Shown: one piece after another, positions 19,801 through 32,607 of the stretch
How positions within the stretch are numbered: position 1 is the first letter of the stretch
How the letters are laid out: each line of letters starts with the position of its first letter
Origin: Amanita rubescens
Lineage: Eukaryota; Basidiomycota; Agaricomycetes; Agaricales; Amanitaceae
Assembly: GCA_015039365.1 (NCBI GenBank)
Contig: WION01000026.1
Location: forward strand, 310,001 to 374,000
Length of the DNA: 64,000 nucleotides
Reading direction: 5' to 3'
Notes under the pieces: model-generated
The model's input: only the letters and a program-made list of their open reading frames with translations
Told to the model about the DNA's origin: nothing
The model's database searches: none
Position numbers and translations under genes: made by a program

Positions 19801-22150
19801 GCGGATTTTTACACGTGTTTTGACGCTTTGCCACCTTTCTCAGGAAGCTATTCTCGTAGAGGAGCTGGAGAGGTGAACGATGGAAAAACAGGCAAACAGG
19901 ACGGGTACTTGTCACGGACACTAAAATTTCAAACACATTTAAGTCACATCTGTTCCCCTTTGATTACCCTACTATACGTCATATAAATACAAGCTCGAAA
20001 GTGGTGGAAACGAGGGTAAAAAAAATCAAACCGTGAACAAAAAGTCAATCCGCAACCTTCAATGTCAGAATGGCCCCACCACCAGAATTCGTCCCTTTCC
20101 TCCTTGATACCTTTCAATGGCCTCGACGCTGCGGTAGCGGAGCCAGTTGAACCTTTATCGATGCTAGCCTTGACATTTCATGGCTCCCAGTTGTTTCGTT
20201 AGGTGCAACTCTTGGTTTTCCGGTCATGGTCGAGGCTCCCAGAGGGGGGGTGTACCACCACGCTGGCAGGCCGTCGTGGCGCTTCAGCGGCTTTCACACT
20301 CACAGACCATGTGATAGGTCGCCCAACCGTGCCGGTACCCTAGAAGGCCTAGACATTCCGATTCGCATAGTGGTTGTTTTAGTCGTGGCCGTAGCACGTA
20401 GCCTGCAGGTCAGTGAAGGCAGGGCAGGCGCAGTGGGTAGTTTCAAGCGCAACGCAGTTGGGGTGAGAACGGTAAAACGGTGTCAGGGCAGAGAGACGCG
20501 AGGCAACATTGAGTGTTAGAAGTGATGTGCATATAGCTGGGTTAGGGCAGAAAAGACTGTGGCAGAGCGGTGGTAGGGGCGATCCGGGGCATTGAGTGGA
20601 GAGTAAGCTTGGCAGAGGCAACTTGAGACTGCGTGCGCACATGATGAGGACCAGAAAGCTGGAGCATAGTATCTTCAAGTCGTAGAGCGGCCGCCAGGCG
20701 GACTGCATCAAAGAGTAGAAGAGTAGGAATAACGTTAGTTGGAAGACGGCAAACTGCGAGAGACGCGTCGGGGTGTTCAAGTTAGTATGAGTTCGCGAGT
20801 GTCAGAAGGGCGAACATTCAAGTCCCACAGCGCAGCGGTGCGATCTGAGTCGAGCTGGGCAAGTCCCATTCAAGGTCCGGTCATCCGGAGCAAAGCTGAG
20901 TGAGGGGATGAAGTTGTCTGTGAATGAGCCACTGCATGGGTGATGGTGTGGGGGGGAAGCTGAGCCTACAGCGCCGTGCAAGAGCCTACGCCATTCTTGT
21001 GGTACGTGGCCGTCGACGATGTCAAAGCAAGCGGTATGGCACAAGCGAGAGCAGTCGTCACATGCGATTATATATTGAAAATACGTCGTCGTAAGATCCG
21101 CAAATGCAGCAGGACGGATTGCCGGAACTGCCACTGGAGAATGTGCAAGGCAGTCATTTTCGGTGCTAGGTTAAAAGTAAGCGAGACACAGTTCGGAGGC
21201 ATTACTTCTGTGGGATGCCGTTTTCAAGATTTGAGAGGATTTGGGTGGGCTCGGCAGTGGTTTCTCTCAGGGCGGGCAGGGTGTAGTAGATGCGTAAGGG
21301 CAAGCCTCGTACTGGCCCCCTCGCACCTTTGCACCCCCGCCCACCTTCGCACCTCGACCGGTTCCCTCTCCCGGCTATGCGCTATACACCAATGGCTCCG
21401 TTGCCACCCTCCAGCACTGCCACCCACCTATTCAACATCACCACCAGAATTCACTTTCTTGAACGGAGAGTCACAGCAGCTTTCCGCCTCGAATTCGCCT
21501 AACGGAGATTGAAAAGGCTTTCCTCTCACATCTCTAGCATGTTTTTGTTCTTTCGTTAATCTGACTCATCCTCCTTACCTCATGATGGGCGCACCACCGA
21601 CCAGAGCGAGCACAATTAATCACAGAGGGTCTCCTGGAACGAAGACCGTGAATGCGGTCGCTAGGCGAATGTTCATCAAGGGAGAGTTCACCCGCGTCTT
21701 CCCCCGAGGAGGATCCAGAAGTCGTTCGCTAGAGAGGCGAACGATGAAGAGAATAGACAGGACGTCGAGAGAGGATGAACCAGTGTGTATACAGCTCCAT
21801 CGCGGAACACGCTCACTGACGAATGTTGCCTTAGGTTCCATTTATTACCCCAAGTTCCCGGAAACGGAGTCGTTATACCCTGCGGTTGCGGTTGCGCAGC
21901 CAGAGCAGGAGCGAGAATATGGGGCCCCGCCGGGCCAACCCTGAGGGCAAACGTACCCTGCCCGCCCCCACTGGGCCAACCCTAACCCTCGCCTCATCAC
22001 TCCGTCTCTGCACCTCCCATAGTACCAACACCACGATGAGGGACACCACCAGCTGCATATTTACCACGCTTTGGCGCTTGACTCGGGCGCATTTATCACA
22101 CCACCGCAATCTTCTTAGTTTGCTGGAGAAACGTGGGCCGTGATAACCTT
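19801..22150. other. No gene recognised
   Basis: Several frames of 60-180 codons occur on both strands, but none shows family motifs, sensible introns or support from a second copy. The GC-richer part (20.2-21.5 kb) may be decayed coding or transposon sequence. Confidence 0.3.
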
Positions 22151-22169
22151 CACAAATACCCATTCACAC

Positions 22170-23600
22170 GACTATGTGCCTCGCTCAGCATCATCAGCGA
22201 GTCGAACAGTCCCAGTGCCCGGTCTCAACCTCACTCTCCCACTCCACCCTCTCCGACGACTACATCCTCTGCATCCGTGAATCCTCCTGTGTGACTGTCT
22301 GCATCCACCTCGACCGCACCGTCTAGCCCTCTGATCTCGCCAATGAGCGAGATCAATGGGTTCAATTATGGTTCCGGTGTTCAATTAGCCTCTGCGTATG
22401 ACGTGTCAGGCCACGCGAAGGGACCGTATAGCATAGGCCTAACACCGAGCCTGCCATTGCACGGATATGCAAGTTACAACCAAGGCACGTCGGAAGGGAT
22501 GACGCGGTGCCATGATGGCTTTGACCTAAAACACATATCTCATGCCTGACTATGGGGTTCAAGCCGAAAGTTTTTAACATCGTTCTATTATATTTTTGTT
22601 TCTATTGTCGTTCCCGGATCCCCCATCCCCTCAGATCCCCCATTGCCTAAATCTGGCAGGCATGTCATGGCCAGCACTGACGTTGCCAGGCTTGTAGGCG
22701 AGTCAGAGTCAACAACTTCCGCGCCCGCTCAACAGCCTGCTGCGATGCCGCTAATCGTAACCTCAACTCCAACGCCAACTTACGCAGCGACCCAACTCAC
22801 GTCAAATGCTCGTGCATGTTTCTTTTTTCTCTCAAGCACTGACTGAAGACTAATATCTAGAGAACCTTTTTGCACCAATCTTTCAGAGTCTACGACGACC
22901 GTAGCAAAAACAGCCGAACACCCCTTTTCGACGTCCACTTGCAGCCCAACACCGCACCTCCACCTGCCCTGCCTCTTTATACACCGACAACCAGCCAAAG
23001 TTGTCTATCTTCATCCGTTCGGACGTCGCAAAACAGCTTGCACTGATTGAAAAGGCTGAAAGGGAACGGAAGGAATGAACCGAGTTGGCTTCTGCGGAGC
23101 TGGATTCTCAGCAGGCGGCACAGGGATTCTGAGCGGAAAGACAGGGATCACATCCCCCGGCTACCAAACGAATCACCAACGCAGTATCAGCAACAACCAT
23201 CACCGACTCTCGCACCCCCTCGCATCGCCCCATTCTAACCAACTCAACCCACTACCCTACCACTGCCTTCCATGTCGCACGGTTGCTCTCACCCACGTCA
23301 CCATCATGAACCGAGTAGCCATTCACACTCGCTGCATCCCGTTCCCCATTACCATTCTTCCCAGCACCAACCTCCACCTCAGCACAAAGCTCCTTCGCAT
23401 TCTCGACACTCTCACCACGTCCACCATCCTCAATGTCCAAGGTACAAAGGACGTCCAGCGGCATGTCCGTCCCTCTGCCGCGTTCCGGTCATCTCCATGG
23501 CGCACTGTTGGGAGATTGCGAGTGGGAGCAGGGTGTTCGAAGAACCACCATTGTATTCAACATGGTCCTGTTACTTATACTGTAGATTTTTCTTACTAGC
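22170..23600 (+). pseudogene. Possible decayed Ser/Pro/His-rich protein gene
   Basis: A plus-strand frame encodes a Ser/Pro/Thr-rich stretch (about 22190-22300), breaks at one TGA, then continues in the same frame with SPLISPMSEINGFNYGSG and LPLHGYASYNQGTSEGM. Further coding-like pieces follow: KQLALIEKAERERKE (about 23030), a Gln/Pro run, and a His-rich MSHGCSHPRHHHEPSSHSHS (about 23272). The pieces lie in different frames with stops between. This looks like an inactivated low-complexity regulatory protein gene; the family is not recognised. Confidence 0.3.
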
Positions 23601-24143
23601 AAAACAAAAACTTTTAGTGCTGTCCCCCGAAATTCTCCCTCACTTGTTGACTCAAATTCACAGAATTGGTCAGTTGTGGACTCATGCAAGGTAGCCCAAC
23701 GCTCGCTGAGCAGCCTACCAGATTTTGACAAAAGGAGCACCCAGCAGTGGAGTGAAGAGTACAGTAATTGATATGCTTACTTGATGTGATGTGTACCAAA
23801 ATCACTCAACCACAGACACTGTTGGAAGTGCTAGTGGTGATAAAAGGAAGAGAAAGCTTGTTCCTATTCTACAGTACATACATGGCCCAGGTAGCCCTTT
23901 ATCCATGTCTTTGCAGCCCTCCTCACCTTAAACACCTATCTCTGTACATCTCGTAATTTCCCTCCTCCTTATCCTTCATTAATTGCTTCATCCCAGGCCA
24001 TCTAGATCACTTCCAACCCATGTCCTCATCCACAGACTTTGCTGACCTGCAGGCAAACATCATAATAAGCGCCTGCACAGAGCAAGACAACAGGCATTTG
24101 AAACCCAATTAACCAGCTGCATTGCTTTAACCATTCCACAAAT

Positions 24144-27100
24144 TTATTTTCCATCACTATCACCATCACTCTCAACCAGTGATGAAACCTCCATCTGAAG
24201 CTTTTCTGCCTCATCCCACCTCCCCTGATTCCTGTATGTAGATGCCAAATTGGCCATGATGGCAAGAGTGTGTGCCAGGCAGTCTGATCCAAGCTTTGTT
24301 TTGAATGCATTCATCACATCCATCCCAAGCTTCTCTGCCTCATCCCACCTCCCCTGATTCCTGTATATAGATGCCAAATTGGCCATGCTGGTGAGAGTGT
24401 CTGGATGGTCTGATCCAAGCTTTGTTTTGGATGCATTCATCACATCCATCCCAAGCTTCCCTGCTTCATCCCACCTCCCCTGATTCATGTATGTAGATGC
24501 CAAATTGGCCATGCTGGTGAGAGTGTGTGGGTGGTCTGATCCAAGCTTTGTTTGTCTTGCATTCATCACATCCATCTCAAGCCTCTCTGCTTCATCCCAT
24601 CTCCCTTGATTCAGGTATGTAGATGCCAAATTGCCCATGCTGGTGAGAGTGTCTGGGTGGTCTGATCCAAGCTTTGTTTTGAATGCATTCATCACATCCA
24701 TGTCAAGCCTCTCTGCTTCATCCCACCTCCCCTGATTCCTGTATGTAGATGCCAAATTGCCCATGCTGGTGAGAGTATCTGGGTGGTCTGATCCAAGCTT
24801 TGTTTTTCTTGCATTCATCACATCCATGTATAGCTTCTCTGCCTCATCCCACCTCCCCTGATTCCTGTATGTAGATGCCAAATTGGCCATGCTGGTGAGA
24901 GTGTCTGGGTGGTCTGATCCAAGCTTTGTTTTTCTTGCATTCATCACATCCATGTCTAGCTTCTCTGCCTCATCCCACCTCCCCTGATTCCTGTATGTAG
25001 ATGCCAAATTGGCCATGCTGGTGAGAGTGTCTGGGTGGTCTGATCCAAGCTTTGTTTTTCTTGCATTCATCACATCCATGTCAAGCCTCTCTGCTTCATC
25101 CCACCTCCCCTGATGCCTGTATGTAGATGCCAAATTGGCCATGCTGGTGAGAGTGTCTGGGTGGTCTGATCCAAGCTTTGTTTTTCTTGCATTCATCACA
25201 TCTATCTCAAGCTTCTCTGCCTCATCCCACCTCCCCTGATTCCAGTATGTAGATGCCAAATTGGCCATGCTGGTGAGAGTGTGTGGGTGGTCTGATCCAA
25301 GCTTTGTTTTTCTTGCATTCATCACATCCATGCCAAGCCTCTCTGCTTCATCCCACCTCCCCTGATTCCAGTATGTAGATGCCAAATTGCCCATGCTGGT
25401 GAGAGTGTCTGGGTGGTCTGATCCAAGCTTTGTTTTTCTTGCATTCATCACATCCATGTCTAGCTTCTCTGCCTCATTCCACCTCCCCTGATTCCTGTAT
25501 GTAGATGCCAAATTGCCCATGCTGGTGAGAGTGTCTGGGTGGTCTGATCCAAGCTTTGTTTTTCTTGCATTCATCACATCCATCCCAAGCTTCTCTGCTT
25601 CATCCCACCTCCCCTGATTCCTGTATGTAGATGCCAGATTGCCCATGCTGGTGAGAGTGTGTGGGTGGTCTGATCCAAGCTTTGTTTTTCTTGCATTCAT
25701 CACATCCATCTCAAGCTTCTCTGCCTCATCCCACCTCCCCTGATTCATGTATGTAGATGCCAAATTGGCCATGCTGGTGAGAGTGTGTGGGTGGTCTGAT
25801 CCAAGCTTTGTTTTTCTTGCATTCATCACATCCATCTCAAGCTTCTCTGCCTCATCCCACCTCCCCTGATTCCTGTATATAGATGCCAAATTGGCCATGC
25901 TGGTGAGAGTGTCTGGGTGGTCTGATCCAAGCTTTGTTTTGAATGCATTCATCACATCCATCTGAAGCTTCTCTGCCTCATCCCACCTCCCCTGATTCCA
26001 GTATGTAGGTGCCAAATTGGCCATGCTGGTGAGAGTGCCTGGGTGGTCTGATCCAAGCTTTGTTTTTCTTGCATTCATCACATCCATGTCAAGCTTTTCT
26101 GCCTCATCCCACCTCCCCTGATTCCTGTATATAGATGCCAAATTGGTCATGCTGGTGAGAGTGTCTGGGTGGTCTGATCCAAGCTTTGTTGTTCTTTGAT
26201 GAACCATGACATGTAACAGTTTTTCCCACTCATCCCAGCTCCCAATATGATGAAATACAAGTCCAAATTGTTCATTTTCATCATCATAGTACTTGCTATT
26301 CAATTTCAATTCCAATCCATGCAAGCTATTTGACCTAATGTGTGGTGCAAGTAATCTGCAGAATTCATAGTTGTCAATGTTCCAATCAAGGCCAATTGAA
26401 CAGGACAACAGTGCTCTTGTCCTGTCATAGTAATTCTCAACCTCTAATTTTGGTACACAACCCCTACTCCAGGTGTTAACCAGAATGTGCATTGAGTGCC
26501 CACACTTAACAGTTTTGATGAAAGAAAAGGAGAGTAAAACTTGTATTCCATCCAGAAACAGCACTCTATCCCATTCCCCATCCTCATTTAGGAATAGCAT
26601 CTCATCATTCAGCAGGTTTATTGATAACAAAACATCAGACTTTTTTCCCCCAAGACTTCTCTCTATGTAATTCTTTGCAGCATTCTTGAATAACTCCTCA
26701 GGTATGTCCTCATGATTTAAAAAGGCAAAAATCCTTAACAGCCTGATTGCACTACCTGCTGCCTCAGCTTCTTCACTAATTTTGCTTGCAGCCATATTCT
26801 CAATCTGTTGCATAGAAATGTCCCATGTTCCATAGGTAGACATTCCATAACCAGATGCTCCCTTGAATCCTTTCTTGGACAATACCTGATGCCTATGTTT
26901 TTTGAGCAGTTCAAAATAGTCATCAATGCTACATCCACGGCTTTGCATGTATGCTCCTGCTTGGTCAAGGGCAAGTGGTATTCCACCCAGTTCCAAGGCA
27001 ACCTTTTGTGCCATATCTTTTATATGTTCAGATGTCCCATCAAGCATGGCTGACTTCAACAGCAGAGGAACTGCCTCATCATCTACCATTTCAAGAACAT

Positions 27101-27802
27101 TTACAGAGTCTGACTTTGTCAGCCTCTTCAGTTCTACCTTCCTGCTTGTAATCATGATATTTCCACCATTCTCTGGTGGTGGGAGGAACTTTTCAACCAC
27201 TGAATAATGTCCATCTGCACCATCATATACCATGAACCATTTGGATCCCTGAGAAATCCATTTGAGAGCAGCTCCTGCTGATTGCTTTGCTTCTGGTGGG
27301 GCATTGTTGGCATGAGCTATCTGCATTAGTCCAACTTCAATTGTAGCCTCTGAAGAAGCATCAAGCCAGATTATGTCAGAAAACCTAAGAGAAGTTGCTC
27401 ATCTAATTTATGCCATTTAATTGATATGCTCACAAATCACGATTCTGTTCAATGAATTTCAAGCAAATCTGAGTTTTTCCAATGCCCCCTAGACCATACA
27501 AAAGGAATGATTTCCTCTGCCCTTCCTCATGGGTACTATAATGGTCTTTTAACCTTTGCAAGTATTTATCTCTACCTGTGAAGAAGGTACTGGGTTGTTT
27601 CAGAGGTGTAACAGGGGATAGAGTAGTCTCAGGAGGGACCAGTTGAACATTATTGATAGTAGTCATCTATGAGTCAGGGTTATTGATATGCTAGAAATAG
27701 ACAATATTCAAATATGATTACGTCTATAAATTGGGCACCTGTAATAAAGATGTGGTGGGCTCCTGGAAAAAATTGGTTCACAACCTGTTGACGGTCTGCC
27801 AT
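24144..27802 (-). CDS. NLR-like STAND protein, NB-ARC plus 16 TPR units
   Basis: Three exons fit: 27802-27722, 27666-27434 and 27384-24144, with introns of 55 and 49 nt. That gives about 1184 residues. The N-terminus has NQFFPGAHHIFITGAQF, a motif seen ahead of many mushroom NLRs. Next come FTGRDKYLQRL, Walker A GLGGIGKTQ, Walker-B-like WFMVYDGAD, MITSRK, and GGIPLALDQAGAYM (the NB-ARC GLPLA motif). A winged-helix-like middle region follows. From about 26190 there are 16 TPR units of 42 residues (126 bp), almost identical, varying at five positions. By family it would sense a ligand through the TPRs and oligomerise through the ATPase; in fungi such proteins act in non-self recognition or programmed death. 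No separate effector domain is visible unless upstream exons exist. An alternative start is 27865. Confidence 0.88.
24190..26200 (-). repeat. 126-bp tandem TPR repeat array
   Basis: Sixteen head-to-tail coding units of 126 bp, with runs such as CATCCCACCTCCCCTGATTC repeated nearly unchanged on the plus strand. Near-identity indicates recent amplification or ongoing homogenisation. Confidence 0.9.
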
Positions 27803-27865
27803 ACTGGGTGTGCAACTAGAGTATTCTAACATATACTTATTTGTAATCAAGGTAGTGAAGTCCAT

Positions 27866-29500
27866 ATGAAACTTACCTGATAGTATTCAATAGCTTGGAT
27901 ATATGTCGTGGGCTGAGTAAAGATGCGCTCAGCGTATCATGTAACGCTAAGGCTGTGCAGCGTCACATGGTCACAGTGAATCTACTATACCGTGGAAAAT
28001 GATATCGGCAAAGTCTGCCGTGTGTTGCGACATAGCCTACTTATAGCAAGATCGTACAAGAAGACCATGGCCAAACGCCACCGAGGGGTGTGAAAAGCTT
28101 GAGGTCAGACTGGAAATAGTGAATTGAAGCATCGGAAAGGCGCGATGAGACGTTAGTAGTACGCCGTCAGCCGAGCACCATTTGCCTGACATCCTCATCT
28201 CATAGCATCTTTCCAGAGTCTTGGCAAGCCACCAGTCTCAAGGATAGACTGGAAAATGTGAGCAAGGGTTGAGGATGGGTGTGCACTCTAGTACGTTACT
28301 GAAGCTGGTCACTCCGCTGTTCAGCGCGGACTGACGAATCCTCTGTCCACGCAGCCCAACATTTTCATTCCTTCTCAGTCCTTTCAAATTCCCTTTTTAT
28401 CCTCTCATGCGCAGTTTTTCGAACCACCTTGAACAGTTCGGTCGCCTGTACAAGTACATCTCCCGGTCTGAATCTGCACATCGTCAGTCACGGCGGCCAC
28501 TAATCCAACACCCTCTCGCAACGGAAAGATGAACCTTCCGTAGGGCACGGCTACGACTATGCCCAAGGTATGCTCATCGCTTCTTCTTTCATCTACCTCA
28601 TCATACCCCCTCTCCCCGCTTTTCAAAGCATCTTGATCCCACACTGTCATCAGTGAGCAGCATATATATATCCCCTTCCTTCCAATCACGTCTACTTCAA
28701 CTACCGAAGAAGATGACAACGGGACTGGGGAAAACGGGTTAAAACGACTGCGTTGACCTCATATCTGCTATATCGCCTTTTCCTGCACCGACGCCTGAAG
28801 AACCACGGTCAACGCTGCACTTCATCATGACAATATCAGAAGCCGTGTCGCTTGGGACCAGTTACCTTTAAGATGTGATCAAGAGGTTTGTAAATATGCT
28901 GCTGAGTGTCGGACATTGATTGAAAAAGTTTTAACGTCAGTTCCATAAGGAGAAAAAACATGGCTGGTGTTGTCTATGCCTGTTGGGAAGACTACGCAGT
29001 CTGAGAAACAGGCTGGCAAGAAGTTGGAAAGTGGAATGGGCAGTCACCATTCTGACGGTGAGTGCTCGTCTTTTCATTCGATTTAGAGATTTTTGGGCAT
29101 TTACGGAGCTACACAGATTCAACGTGCCGAAATGCTATATCTAAAATGTCTCTGTGCAAGTTTAGGACGTCGAGTGGCATTCCATATACAGGAGACTGGA
29201 GATATGCGAAGAGTATCCTCAATAGCAACATCTCCTATCCTATCACCACCCGCCTCCACACTTCCGATACGACTACTATCACCAAAGTATCACCAAAAGC
29301 AGCTGTCCCTCAACATTTCCCCTGTTCCGTATCAATCCTACAGATCCCGAGCGACCTTCCATTGTAGACTTTCCATCCGTGCCGGACATATGCGCTATAC
29401 GTGCACTGTCCCTATCTCTAAGGTCTTATCTTCATCTTCGTCGTCCACCCTGCTCAAAGTTCAAATAATCCAAACAAGCCTTCGTCTCCGCCACTAGCCA
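27866..29500. other. No gene recognised
   Basis: A GTAAGT donor near 27880 (minus) could belong to a further 5' exon of the NLR gene, but no coding exon is recognisable upstream. CpG returns to ordinary density. The remaining frames lack support. Confidence 0.35.
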
Positions 29501-29532
29501 TTGGAGGCGAAGATGTGTAAACGAACGCAGAA

Positions 29533-30489
29533 GTGAGAAAGGTCACCGTCGCGGAATCATTGACCGCTCCATCTTCCGCGACCTCGGTCATTGATAATGT
29601 TATGCTACCGGTCAAAGACGATGAAAAGAAAAAAGAAAACGAAAAAGAGGCGCTATTGCTGCTGTTGACATGGCTTTCACGTCCTTCGGCGCCAGCAAAG
29701 CCAGGAGGGGAATTTGTTATTAATGTGAATCCGACACCACAAACACCTCGAAAAAACACACCAGTCATCCGCCCCAAATACTCCTCATACTCCTCATACT
29801 CCTTATACTCCTCGTACCTCTCGTGCTACTTCTGCACATACCTATATTTCCGCACTTCCACGCATGTCCCAAGTTCACCTTAATGGCCGCCTCTTTGGCA
29901 TCTACGAACCCGGCCAAATCTGATGTACAAATGTTTGGAAGAGGCCTGGATGAGAAAAAATGTCGAAAGAGGCGAGCTCCTACTATGACAAAAGCAGGAA
30001 ACGGTTCAGTCAAGGTAATCTTTCGCCTCGCTTGATTCACTATCGTTTTCTAATGTATGGCGTGGATTGGGCCAAAGAGGTTCCTCAGTGGCTTCTTGGT
30101 CCTACACCGTTTCCTTTCGACAGGCTGATGGCGATTCTGGGAAGCTTGTTGGAAGAAAATGATGTTGACGGTGAGGAGAGTAGAGCACCTGCGGATGACG
30201 TGTTCCATACTCCAGGAGAGCATACTGATATGGAGATAATGAGAGTTGGAGTGTATACTTCGGTGAATTGCTTTCCATTTTGCCTTTCTTGTATATTGGT
30301 CAACTGAAGTTGATGTTATCCTTCTGCAGGTTGTAGAATTGGCATCGATGTGGTTACTTCATCGTACTCCGCCTTCGGACACACTTGAAGGTCCGCCAAT
30401 GTACAAGTCTGGGATATCACGAGGACACGTTGGGATTGGCGAAGGAATTGGACGTTTCATTGGATGATTTATTGTGGGACCCCGCGTAA
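29533..30489 (+). pseudogene. ORC5: ORC5 3'-half pseudogene (copy D)
   Basis: Same order of ORC5 landmarks as copy C: SRPSAPAKPGGEFVINVN, an LPRMSK-equivalent region destroyed by a frameshift, LASTNPAKSDVQMFGRGLDE, then after an intron VPQWLLGPTPFPFDRLMAIL and GSLLEENDV, and the last exon with ELASMWLLHRTPPSDTLEGP. A 2-bp deletion near 30418 shifts the end (TAA at 30487-30489 in the ancestral frame). The LLGP exon is better preserved here than in copy C, so the two copies decayed independently. Confidence 0.8.
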
Positions 30490-31450
30490 TGCGGAACGAA
30501 GCATGTTCTCCCTACTTGAAATACGTACACCTTTAGCGAATATGGAGCACGTAACGGTACATCCACCTTCTCGAACTAAATACGCTAAATGGTCAGCCCC
30601 GTTTATTTAGTACAATAACTATGTTTGGCAGATTCCTCTTTGCAGTGATATATTCCATGGACTCGAGAGCCATGTACTTCAATGAAGGAACTTGGCAGAC
30701 ACGAATACTAAGAACGTTGACGTTCAAGATCAACGACATAATCGACACCTCGCTCTGGAGGCTTATATTTAGTAGCCAGCAAACTCCGCAGCCTATTCTT
30801 AGAATCTCTTTGAGCAATGCCACGCCAATGCCGTGAGTCGCAAGCTCTTCCGTGCATAAAATAACTCTGACATGTGTCTCTTAGATTCTTCCAACGATGG
30901 TTTAGAACATCGGATATCCATACCACGCTTAACCTCCTCTAATGACCTTGTTCCTATCCCTCACTGCCACATTGATTCGCTTCCATTCCCCCCAGGCTCT
31001 GGAGAATTCAAGTGATCAGAAATTACGCTTAATAGCCTAGCCAGCTAGGAGCCTTACCGATCTGTTGCTGACCGCAAGATGAAGAAGACATATCTATCCA
31101 CACCTGTCAAGGTGTGAGCGAAAAGGAAGAAGAAAAGGAAATTTCGTGCTCTTGGTCAACTGCGTACGCAGTCTAAGCCCGGGGCCCACGGCAAGGGAAG
31201 CACGAGGAAAAGAGGTTCAGAACCTCTTCACCATCCCCGGGAAACCCACCTTGTTTCCCATTCCTCCTATCCGGAGTCGTTCCAAAGGCAAGGGCGAACG
31301 GGGCGGGCGACGGGCATCGTGGGCGGGGATCTGCAAAAAAACTCGAACAGAAACAATACGTCAGCCCATGCCTTAAACAGAACAACAGAAATCAAACGAA
31401 ATTCGCGCGTTCAACCACCTCCTAACCAACCCCATTTACGGGGTTGGCGC

Positions 31451-31960
31451 CTACTTCCGAAAGCCAAGGTCCTCCCAGACTTTCTCCGAGATTTCCTCTT
31501 CCCAAGCCTTGCTGATATACCGAACATTAGGCGGAAACATCGCGTCAAATTGCTCAGAGGTGCAGAAATTCGCCGTTGACGCTTTCAGCTCCTGACGCGC
31601 CTTTTCGTTTGCCTCCAGGCTAGCGACGAGGAAAGCCGCATGGTGCAAAAGCTTCTGCATATGTTCTGCGTCAGCATCAGGAAGAACGGAGCGCTTATCT
31701 TTCGCGATTTTCCCGGCAATTTGCTTTTTCCACTTTTTGAACACGGCAGTAGTGGCAAGCCAACCATCCTTGGATGCGGAAGGATGATCCCGGGTTTCCT
31801 TTTCCTCGAGCACTGGCGACTGGGTAACCGGCATGTCCTTGGCAACTTGGACGTGAAGAAGACCGGTAATCGCGTCAGCGGCATCGATGTTTAAGGATAG
31901 AGTGTGTTTGGATTGACGACCAGCGCCAATGGTAGCAATGAAGGATGTGATAGCGCGCAT
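31451..31960 (-). CDS. Conserved hypothetical protein beta (copy D)
   Basis: 169 residues, intronless, from MRAITSFIATIGAGRQSKHT to KVWEDLGFRK. Compared with copy C it has a short in-frame insertion (KDMPVT after LLHVQVA) and a few substitutions. No named domain, signal peptide or membrane segment. TATATAAA lies 57 bp upstream of the ATG. Both copies keep length and frame except for a multiple-of-three indel, the pattern expected of translated sequence. It may be the ancestral downstream neighbour of ORC5. Confidence 0.62.
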   Translation of the reverse strand: MRAITSFIATIGAGRQSKHTLSLNIDAADAITGLLHVQVAKDMPVTQSPVLEEKETRDHPSASKDGWLATTAVFKKWKKQIAGKIAKDKRSVLPDADAEHMQKLLHHAAFLVASLEANEKARQELKASTANFCTSEQFDAMFPPNVRYISKAWEEEISEKVWEDLGFRK

Positions 31961-32016
31961 GGTAAATGTGTGTAGATGTGGATTCTAAGGAAGAGGAGCT
32001 AACGTATGCGGACAGG

Positions 32017-32024
32017 TTTATATA
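32017..32024 (-). promoter_or_regulatory. TATA box of beta (copy D)
   Basis: TATATAAA on the minus strand, 57 bp before the ATG at 31960, matching copy C. Confidence 0.6.
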
Positions 32025-32264
32025 GGCGTTTCAATGTCAACCGCACGATCGGTCAGCCACTTGATCTTTGCTTGCACAAACAAGTGGAGCACTGGACCGA
32101 TTGTTGCACCTGGTTGAGAAATTGACCTTTTAAGGGGCAATGGAGGTGCTGGAGATGTCGACGGTTGTGTAAAGGGATGACATAGACTGACTGGTACTGT
32201 GATCGGCGCCGACGCTGCCAGAACGAACACAGTTAGGCTTCAGCGGGCAGGACGCGCTCGGGAC

Positions 32265-32590
32265 AGCCTATGTGCATTGACGAGGAATATGGCGGAATGG
32301 AAACGCTGGAGACCAGGAGGACGAGGACCTTCGTAACTTCGTTATGCATCAATCGGCAATCGATTGTTCAAACCAACGCACTAGAGGAACTATGTCTTCA
32401 TATCACAAATGCAACTATCTAACCTATACTCGCCCTGATATACACGCTCTATTCCTCCACGGTCCATCATTGTCAGCCAAACCGGGGGAGAACTTGGCTT
32501 CAAGTAATGCGGATCCGATAACCCCGACACAAACACCGTTATACTCGTCGTATCTCTCGTGCTACTTCATGCATATATGCCTATCCAAGT
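32265..32590 (+). pseudogene. ORC5: ORC5 fragment (copy E, 5' part)
   Basis: Matches 15735-16080 of copy C with many changes: TATGTGCATTGACGAGGAATA, GAGGACCTTCG, GTTGTTCAAACC-like sequence, then SLSAKPGENLAS in place of SAPAKPGGEFVI and the YSSYLSCYF stretch shared with copy D. It is more diverged than copies B-D, so probably an older duplicate. Confidence 0.6.
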
Positions 32591-32607
32591 GATAAGGTCT
32601 AGGCTCG

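Larger units (their letters stand above)
29670..32095 (+). repeat. ORC5-beta segmental repeat, copy D
   Basis: About 2.4 kb matching copy C outside the hAT insertion. It has its own deletion removing the GTTTTTCC site region (about 30815-30825), so the hAT insertion cannot be compared directly here. Confidence 0.8.
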
